A stretch of 64,000 bases of DNA from Durusdinium trenchii (taxonomy: Eukaryota; Sar; Dinophyceae; Suessiales; Symbiodiniaceae), in NCBI GenBank assembly GCA_963970005.1, contig CAXAMN010001237.1, forward strand, positions 1 through 64,000, in the 5' to 3' direction. Position numbers and translations under genes: made by a program. The notes beneath the pieces were generated by a model, which was not told the origin of the DNA, did no database searches, and saw only the letters and a list, made by a program, of their open reading frames with translations. How positions within the stretch are numbered: the first letter of the stretch is position 1; the number at the start of each line of letters is the position of its first letter. Below are positions 58,323 through 64,000 of this stretch, in pieces.

Positions 58323-61003
58323 TATAGGTTCCTGTGCACATGCTGTGCAATGCTCATCGAGTTAAGGAATCCCATGGGCAGGACCCTTGACGCAAGATAG
58401 GTGGTATGCCCTTGAAGTTCAGGTGGTAAGACATGACCAGGGACAACCTTGTTGAATGCCAAGAATTTTGTCCAGCAGCGTGGTACCTTCATGGTATAAA
58501 AAAAGCACTTCACATCTTCAGATGAAATCAATAGGTTCTCATCAGGCTGGAGGAAATAGGGGTTCATCATTCCCCACGATGGGAGCGTGTCAACGTCTCC
58601 GCCCAGGGGTTCACACAACTCATTCAATGGTACCAGATTCATAATAATCAGCCTGCAAATCTCAACATTCTCAGGTGTCCACTCCTCCTTAGAAACGCCA
58701 AATAGTCCGTTCAGGAGTGGGGTGCTCCCGATATGGAAAACTTCCGACTCTTCTAGATAACAGCAGACGCCCGACTCAACAAGCCCTGTGCACATCTCAC
58801 CCCAGGCTGCTTCCTCTACCATAACCTTGGGTTGTGAAACCTTACCCCAAAGATGGCAAGGTTTGAGGAACCGATCGAAAGACTCAACATACTCCCGACA
58901 GCCCAAGGAGCACACCTCTTCTAGCGGCACCGCTCCAATCTCCTTTGGCAGCGCCGGCCCGATGTTTGCCGATGTGACCCATTTCGCAACTTTCACCTCA
59001 TCACCCTTGTAATCTATACCCCGAACAGCGAAAAACGTTGTCCAGTCAACTCCCACGCTCTTCAGTCCAAGCTCACAAAATCGTTCAACCTCGATGTAAA
59101 GCCCCCTCATCACTTTTTCTTGTAGTTCTGAAGCCTTTGTATCATTGCAAAGGGGTACTCCCCAAAATGAATTCAACCCAACACATACGCATCTCATCCA
59201 CTGCCAAACATCCTCGAACCCAGAAGGCCACAAGTTCCTAAAATGCTCAATGGAGGTGGGCAAAGGAAAGACAGATTTACTGATCCCCTTGCCCGTGGTC
59301 TGGCTGCGAAGTGGTGAAACCTCCATGAACCAGCGAACCAGTAGTCCCCCGAGTTCCGAGATTGATCGACCGACGAAATTCTCTCCCTCGCTCACTTTTT
59401 GCGCTGACCTCACGACGGCGTCAGGCGCCTTCACCTTACCCTCTTCGCTCACAAATGGCGGGGGCATCGGTGGGAATTGTCGTAGTGCATCGTCTCCCAA
59501 CGAGGTCGACGTCGTGGTAGGCTGAACTACAACAGCCTGCATGCTTCCATCAAGCCCGACTGCACCGGTACCCAGTGCTCCAACCAGGTCTCCAACCCGT
59601 TCAGGAGTCCCGTCTCCCGGTAGTGCAATGCATCCCGTCATACTCAATCTCTCTGCCCTCCCGTCACCAGGAGTGCTCACTTGCTCTGCTGATCCTCCTT
59701 GGGGTGTGGTTTGCCTTTCTCCTTGCCTCCTTTTCCTTTGCCCTTGTCGCGGCCCTTGCCCTTGCTTTTGCCATCCGCTTTCCCGCCTCTCGCTCACCCC
59801 TCGGGAAAGGATGCGAGCATGCGGGTCCGGGCCTCGGTGTGTGCTGCACGTTGCGCTGAAACCAATTCTTCTTGTCCTGTCATGCTCAACAGATCGCCCG
59901 GCCCGATTTCTAGGCGTTGCGTCACTGACCAGTGACTCCCCCATGAGGCCCGCTTCTACCGCTTTCATCCTCTGGAGTAAAACGTCTAGGGCCTTGGAGG
60001 GCCTTGCCTTCAACATCATGTCGGCGGCCATTGCAAGCGTCAAGAGCTCCCGGGCGGCCGGGCCTGTGGCCCGCTTCTGGAGGCGCTGCCTCATGTAAAG
60101 CATCGCCACTGGACCCAAGGAGCCAGCCATCTGTTCGGCTCCCGCTTCTTCCAACAATTTTCCACGCATCTTTGTAAGGGCTTGCCATGCCAACGCACCA
60201 GGAGCCCGTTGGGCTACCCGTTGTATCTTCGTTTCCCCTTCGAAGAGCGTGTCCTCCACTTCCTCGCCAAAGTCGCTGGTCTCCCTCGACGAGGAGCTTC
60301 CGCTCCCGGAGCTCGTCTTGTCCTTGGTCTTGCGTTTTGCAGCTTTTTTGGCACAATGAAGAACTCTTCGACGGACCTTTTCTCTCCTGTCCAGCCCTGT
60401 CCCCGCGAACAGGGCATCGTAGTCCTTCATAGATGCCAGGCGCGGCTGCCTCCCATCCAGCTTGGCGGATCTGCTGCTGCAGGTAGAGCTCGACCTCCTC
60501 CTCTTGCTGCTCTTGGCCTTCTCGGCCTTGTCCTCTTTCTCCTTTGGGCTCGGACTGCGATGCTTCTCCTTCTTTTTCCTCTTCGGGCTCCTTCCTCTGC
60601 TCTTCTTTTTCTCTTTCTTCTTTCCCTTCTTTCGACTGGGGCTCCGACGTCTGTCCTCGTCCTCTGCGGTCTTTCTTCCTCCATCGTCTGGATGATCTCC
60701 TCGAGCAGGAGCCAATGCGGCGTCCCGAGCACGCAATGCGGCAAGCTCGTCCAAGCCTGGATCGACTGGGTCGACTGCTTCTAGACTTCGCATCCAGCCT
60801 TCCTCTGCTCCTAGCCTTGAAGGACGCTGCATCTTCAGGCCATGCACCAAGTCCTCCGCTATGCGTTCGCCCGTGCACGCGCTCGGGCAACGGTGAACCC
60901 TGATAGTGGTCCCGGGTCTCCCGCTCTGGTATTTGAGCAGGCCCTCTGATGTCGTCCCTGTCACGCTGAGCAGGTAGTGAATTGCTTCCGGCTCCACGTC
61001 CAC
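58322..61003 (-). CDS. Gag-Pol: linker, then reverse transcriptase motifs up to motif B
   Basis: The first ~250 residues are basic and Ser/Lys-rich. From about residue 560 onward the sequence is globular. The RT part has motif A LISSEDVKCFFYTM with Asp830 and motif B LPMGFLNSMSIAQHVHRNL near 875-893. It ends at TAG 58324-58322; RT motif C follows in another frame, overlapping by one base (GTG start in the TAGTG string). Role: cDNA synthesis for the element. Confidence 0.75.
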   Translation of the reverse strand: MDVEPEAIHYLLSVTGTTSEGLLKYQSGRPGTTIRVHRCPSACTGERIAEDLVHGLKMQRPSRLGAEEGWMRSLEAVDPVDPGLDELAALRARDAALAPARGDHPDDGGRKTAEDEDRRRSPSRKKGKKKEKKKSRGRSPKRKKKEKHRSPSPKEKEDKAEKAKSSKRRRSSSTCSSRSAKLDGRQPRLASMKDYDALFAGTGLDRREKVRRRVLHCAKKAAKRKTKDKTSSGSGSSSSRETSDFGEEVEDTLFEGETKIQRVAQRAPGALAWQALTKMRGKLLEEAGAEQMAGSLGPVAMLYMRQRLQKRATGPAARELLTLAMAADMMLKARPSKALDVLLQRMKAVEAGLMGESLVSDATPRNRAGRSVEHDRTRRIGFSATCSTHRGPDPHARILSRGVSERRESGWQKQGQGPRQGQRKRRQGERQTTPQGGSAEQVSTPGDGRAERLSMTGCIALPGDGTPERVGDLVGALGTGAVGLDGSMQAVVVQPTTTSTSLGDDALRQFPPMPPPFVSEEGKVKAPDAVVRSAQKVSEGENFVGRSISELGGLLVRWFMEVSPLRSQTTGKGISKSVFPLPTSIEHFRNLWPSGFEDVWQWMRCVCVGLNSFWGVPLCNDTKASELQEKVMRGLYIEVERFCELGLKSVGVDWTTFFAVRGIDYKGDEVKVAKWVTSANIGPALPKEIGAVPLEEVCSLGCREYVESFDRFLKPCHLWGKVSQPKVMVEEAAWGEMCTGLVESGVCCYLEESEVFHIGSTPLLNGLFGVSKEEWTPENVEICRLIIMNLVPLNELCEPLGGDVDTLPSWGMMNPYFLQPDENLLISSEDVKCFFYTMKVPRCWTKFLAFNKVVPGHVLPPELQGHTTYLASRVLPMGFLNSMSIAQHVHRNL

Positions 61004-61285
61004 TCACTTCAAAGTGCCAGCAACCTTCATCCTGGCTCCGTAGTATGAGGCGTCGGTGAAGGCGATGAAGGACCCGATCTCCATGTCCTCGACTCCTATC
61101 TCGTGGACTGCAACCTCGCCGCCCTCCTTCCAGAGCTCCCGAAGACCAGGAGCTCCGTCCACGGGCCCATGAACAGGCCTCCTCAACACCCCTATAGCTG
61201 CCGGCCTCAACCTCACTCCTCTTGCTCTTGCCTTGGCTGCAGCTTTCCCTTCTGCTCTGGCTTTTGGGGCCATTGCTAATGCCAA
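61004..61285 (-). CDS. Gag-like segment ending at in-frame TGA
   Basis: It reads APKARAEGKAAAKARARGVR, then GSFIAFTDASYYGARMKVAG and TLK, followed by TGA (61006-61004). The same frame continues at once as VDVEPEAIHYLLSVTGTTSE, so the stop interrupts one protein. Confidence 0.5.
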   Translation of the reverse strand: MALAMAPKARAEGKAAAKARARGVRLRPAAIGVLRRPVHGPVDGAPGLRELWKEGGEVAVHEIGVEDMEIGSFIAFTDASYYGARMKVAGTLK

Positions 61286-61488
61286 CCTGCAAGTCGACGT
61301 TGAACTCCTCGTTCACGATGCTTGACTCCTTTCGAGCCTCGTCGCCTTTTCTCAGGGGCGCCTGCCTCCGAATGCGATCTCGACCTCGAAGGTGGTCCTC
61401 GTCGGCCTCGAGCGTCGCTGCTATGATAGCCTGGTGGGGGATGGCTTGGTGACCTGGGTCTCCTAGGCGGGGATGGTGGTTTTGGCAA
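61276..61488 (-). CDS. Gag-like Arg/Ser/Pro-rich segment
   Basis: It reads PKPPSPPRRPRSPSHPPPGY then SRSRSHSEAGAPEKRRRGSK, an SR/RP-rich nucleic-acid-binding type of sequence, in a third frame relative to its upstream part. Confidence 0.4.
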   Translation of the reverse strand: MPKPPSPPRRPRSPSHPPPGYHSSDARGRRGPPSRSRSHSEAGAPEKRRRGSKGVKHRERGVQRRLAGWH

Positions 61489-61489
61489 T

Positions 61490-61784
61490 GTTTGCTGACC
61501 GTCCCTTTCGGGGCCGGTACAAGGCCAAGGGGTCCTCGTCGCTCTGGGACCTCCGGTGGCGGTGGTGGTACCTCGGCTGGTAACTCACTGGGAGGTTCAA
61601 CACCGGCCTCCTCCTCCGGTGCTGCCTCAACTGCCTCTTCCTTTGGCGCTGGGCTCTTCTCCTTTGCTGCCTTCTTCTCTCTCCTTCGTCGCCTACGATC
61701 CTTTTGCTCAGGACCTCGGCTTATATGCTTCCTCTTCCTCTTCTTTTTTGGTTTGTCTGTCTCTTCACCTTCTGCTTTGACCAC
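61490..61784 (-). CDS. Gag-like middle region, basic and proline-rich
   Basis: It reads VKAEGEETDKPKKKRKRKHI, RRRRRREKKAAKEKSPAPKE and SELPAEVPPPPPEVPERRGP before losing natural composition near 61490. It continues the Gag frame after the G7 shift. The long open frame further down is a shadow. Confidence 0.5.
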
Positions 61785-61788
61785 ACCT

Positions 61789-62196
61789 TCAACCCCTTCG
61801 GGCTGCAGTTCCCCTACTCCGGGGGGGTGCCTGCTCTCCCTTCTTCTCGTCCTCCTCGGTCTTCACGAACTCCACGGCCTCCTTCTCCGACTCAAGCAAC
61901 CGACCAACGACAGGGGCCAGAGGCTCCCCGAGTGGCCCGGCGGTCTTGGGTGCTGTCGCCGCCTCAGAAGGTCCAGATTCCTGCCGCTCCTTCTCAAGGA
62001 TAGGTGCCGCTTCCTCCGCAAGGTCCGTAAGAGCCCCCACGCACGACCGCAGGATTTCCAACCCACGACTTTCTTGGCTCCTCACCAAGAAGCCACCGCA
62101 GTATAGGTCCCGAATCCGGCGGATGGACCTGCAGCCGGCGCAACTTACGGCACCCTCTTCGTGCTCGAAGGTCAAGCACAAGCGGCACCGAACCAT
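61789..62196 (-). CDS. Gag-like N-terminal protein with C4-type finger
   Basis: ATG at 62196. CRLC (Cys4, Cys7) and CAGC (Cys19, Cys22) form a C-x2-C-x11-C-x2-C cluster, followed by Cys33. Then a helical part (SRGLEILRSCVGALTDLAEE) and an acidic region. The frame is lost at the G7 run near 61816-61822; the next frame continues with a Lys/Arg-rich stretch. Likely nucleic-acid-binding structural protein of the element. Confidence 0.6.
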   Translation of the reverse strand: MVRCRLCLTFEHEEGAVSCAGCRSIRRIRDLYCGGFLVRSQESRGLEILRSCVGALTDLAEEAAPILEKERQESGPSEAATAPKTAGPLGEPLAPVVGRLLESEKEAVEFVKTEEDEKKGEQAPPRSRGTAARRG

Positions 62197-62205
62197 TCAA
62201 AGTCC

Positions 62206-62275
62206 AGCTTGATGAAAAACACTGCGGAATCAAAGATACATTGAAGCTTCTTATCTAACAGGGCCGTAGAGTCAT
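62206..62275 (-). repeat. A1 terminal repeat of the YR retrotransposon
   Basis: Identical to 54658-54725 except for one extra A (TAACAGGGCC against TAACGGGCC). It lies 9 bases upstream of the Gag ATG at 62196. Confidence 0.9.
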
Positions 62276-62799
62276 TGCTTGGGACTTCACAGCTCAGGCA
62301 TGGGCTTCAGCTTCAGCTGAACAACTGTGATCACTCTCATCAACCTTCATTTCCTGACTGCGACAACGAATCCGCCCATTGGCGCGCATCTTGCAACCTG
62401 ATCCATGAGCGCACCTGCCCGACAAGTCCCAGTCCGACCACCAAACGACCAACTCTTGAACAAAAGTGTGCCTAATTATGTATATGGAATCATATGGCCT
62501 ATGTTGATGTTTTGGCCGCCCATTTAGGCCCATCAAACAACCACACGGACCCCCGCAGCCACCCCCACCAGGCGGCCACTCATCCACTGAAGGCAAACGA
62601 GGAGCCGAATCCACAGAAATGTCCTGGGCAGCTGACTCTTGGGGGGCACACTGGTAGGGGAATCAGCTTGCGGTAGAACTGTTGTGTGTGTGTGTGTGTC
62701 AAGGAGTTTTCTTCCATGCTGGTTTTGCTTCGCACTTTGGCCTGCGATTCAGGGGGCGTCTTACATCACATCTAGATGCCTTGGAAGTCCATAAACCGG
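62276..62799. other. Flank between retrotransposon and host gene
   Basis: No supportable gene; (GT)n microsatellite at about 62682-62699. The unknown host gene's stop codon lies at 62800. Confidence 0.4.
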
Positions 62800-62999
62800 T
62801 CAGCCCTGACTGCATGGGACCAGCAGGTTGGGACCCAAAAGCCTTGATGGCGTAGAGTACAACCGCATCTCTGCACCAACGTCTCCTCCGGTTGAAGGAA
62901 CCAAAATTTCATCTCCAACACTGACAGGCAGTTGTGCACCCCAAATGTTAATTGTATGGCCAACTCCACTGGCAACCTTCTCTGCTCCGTGCTGGAGCG
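62800..62999 (-). CDS. Terminal exon of an unidentified host gene
   Basis: 200 nt from TGACAAG to TGA at 62802-62800. After two bases it reads LQHGAEKVASGVGHTINIWG, AQLPVSVGDEILVPSTGGDV and GAEMRLYSTPSRLLG. The 2-base start fits the 1-base end of the exon at 63082. No family recognised. Confidence 0.6.
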
Positions 63000-63081
63000 C
63001 TTGTCAAAGCTGCTTTTGGCACGAACGGAAGATGAGCTCGAACCGACCAAGGTTTCTCCCCCTCAATGGCCCCGCCGCCAC

Positions 63082-63145
63082 CTGTGAGATGAGCGGCTTT
63101 GGTGGATGCAGCAAAGCTGTCTATGTACAGGTTCATGCGCAGCTC
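63082..63145 (-). CDS. Penultimate exon of the unidentified gene
   Basis: 64 nt from GATCCGAAG to a GT donor (CTCACAG then GTGGCG). It reads ELRMNLYIDSFAASTKAAHL then T plus one base, which becomes Ala with the next exon. Confidence 0.6.
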
Positions 63146-63434
63146 CTTCGGATCTGTAATGGAGCTGGTGCTCCTGGCCAGTGGGGCGGGGAGGAAGAGG
63201 GTCATCCAGAATTGGCGATTCAACATGTGAGTTGGTTGGCACATGTCTCATGTTCCCTCACGGTTCCCATAATAAAGGTACATATAGAAACGTATGCCTG
63301 TCGACCCGTCCGACCTACCAAGGCCGTTGTTTAAAGCAGCATGACCGGTTCACCAGTGCAAGGCGGGGGAACCGGCCCCGGGCCGGTTCTGCACAGCAAA
63401 AGATATACGGTTTGCCTGGTCACCCTCAGTCTTT

Positions 63435-63539
63435 CTACACTCCCCGAAGCCTCAGCACAAAGTTGCGCATGTTGCCGTCTCCAAGCATTTGAAGACCCCA
63501 GAGCTCATCCGCCTTGATGCGTGCAATGCGCGCGGCCTC
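63435..63539 (-). CDS. Exon of the same or a neighbouring gene
   Basis: From GATGCCAG the frame reads EAARIARIKADELWGLQMLG, DGNMRNFVLRLRGV, then TAG at 63437-63435, exactly 35 codons. A GC donor inside (CTGAG then GCTTCG) is an alternative end, so whether this is terminal is open. Confidence 0.5.
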   Translation of the reverse strand, partial: EAARIARIKADELWGLQMLGDGNMRNFVLRLRGV

Positions 63540-63892
63540 CTGGCATCCACCAGAGCGAAAATCCGAGGCTTCCAAGACCAATGGGCTTCATGAGATCCAC
63601 GCAAGTGTACAAAGGCAGTGCGACCACCGGACCTCATGATGTCATGATCCAACAGCCTGAAACACTTGATCCAACTCTAAACACACGGAGCACCATGTTA
63701 CAACCTCAGCCCCAGGCACTCCAAGGCACACCCAGAATCCTTCTAGATTCCCTAGATGATCTCCTAGCCTAGCAGTTTGCGCCTTAAATACCGTAAAAAG
63801 TACAATGTATGAGGCCTTCGGAACCAGGTTCAGTTGTCCAAGCACACTGGCCACAAAAATATGTAAACGCAGGCAACACGTGGTTTACAAGC

Positions 63893-64000
63893 CTTCCAGG
63901 ACGTGCTGCCACGTCCGTTCCTCTTTGCTCCTGCCGGACCTCCTCCGGAACCTCGATCAACACGGGCTGGGTGGAGACCACGGTCCAATCTTCGCAGCGA
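63893..64000 (-). CDS. Partial exon at the right window edge
   Basis: It reads RCEDWTVVSTQPVLIEVPEE then VRQEQRGTDVAARPG and ends at a GC donor (GGAAG then GCTTGT). It continues beyond the window. Product unknown. Confidence 0.5.

Larger units (their letters stand above)
54345..62275 (-). mobile_element. DIRS/Ngaro-like tyrosine-recombinase retrotransposon carrying a DNA methyltransferase
   Basis: Reading the minus strand: A1 repeat, Gag-like zinc-finger and basic regions, reverse transcriptase, RNase H first strand, C5 DNA methyltransferase, rest of RNase H, tyrosine recombinase, then B1, A2 and B2 repeats. This A1-ORFs-B1-A2-B2 arrangement is the split-direct-repeat structure of Ngaro/PAT-type YR retrotransposons, which integrate as circles via the recombinase. 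Both repeat pairs are nearly identical, so insertion is fairly recent, yet the coding region shows at least seven frame changes and one in-frame TGA. DNMT-bearing retrotransposons have been reported in Symbiodinium (established knowledge). Confidence 0.85.

Noticed and set aside
59922..61450. Long minus-strand Arg/Ser-rich open frame in the retrotransposon
   Set aside because: Only its first ~100 codons look natural; the rest overlaps the better Gag/RT frame and is a shadow.

Overview
The window looks like nuclear DNA of a dinoflagellate, most likely of the Symbiodiniaceae type. Small exons are separated by introns that begin GT, GC or GA and end AG, often followed by G. There is a degenerate small-subunit rRNA fragment, a possible spliced-leader relic, very many short dispersed repeats, and retroelements of kinds reported from dinoflagellates. 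Two 10-N gaps (30857-30866, 48124-48133) show it is a scaffold. Most long open frames in the intron-rich middle are shadows; I relied on protein-like composition, splice-site sequence and reading-phase continuity.

Layout. (1) 1-6360, plus strand: the 3' part of a large protein-coding mobile element in one reading frame, broken only by two amber codons and one late 1-base shift. It encodes an SF3-helicase-like domain, a family-A/TV-Pol-like polymerase domain, an OTU-like cysteine-protease domain, a C2H2 finger and a DDE-transposase-like domain. (2) About 11.4-34 kb, and possibly to 47 kb, minus strand: an exon-rich gene whose 3' exons spell the kinase domain of an SMG1-type PI3K-related kinase, the kinase of nonsense-mediated mRNA decay. 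Upstream exons are alpha-helical, as expected for FAT/HEAT regions. Its introns hold MITE-like elements, an SSU rRNA fragment, microsatellites, mirror-image purine and pyrimidine tracts, and a nested gene for a secreted-type protein. (3) 47.7-49.8 kb, minus: a TPR-array protein with a zinc finger, interrupted by a gap inside its repeats. (4) 53.9-54.05 kb, minus: an exon of a RING-H2 protein. (5) 54.35-62.28 kb, minus: a nearly complete tyrosine-recombinase (DIRS/Ngaro-like) retrotransposon with split direct repeats A1-ORFs-B1-A2-B2. It has Gag-like, RT, RNase H and tyrosine-recombinase regions, and a C5-cytosine DNA methyltransferase inserted inside the RNase H domain. (6) 62.8-64 kb, minus: the last exons of an unidentified host gene that runs off the right edge.

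The two mobile elements carry, between them, replication, recombination, protease and DNA-methylation functions. The methyltransferase element is frameshifted at several points, some next to homopolymers, so decay and sequencing error cannot be told apart here. Assignments to SMG1, SF3, TV-Pol, OTU and DIRS come from motif recognition alone, without database searches.
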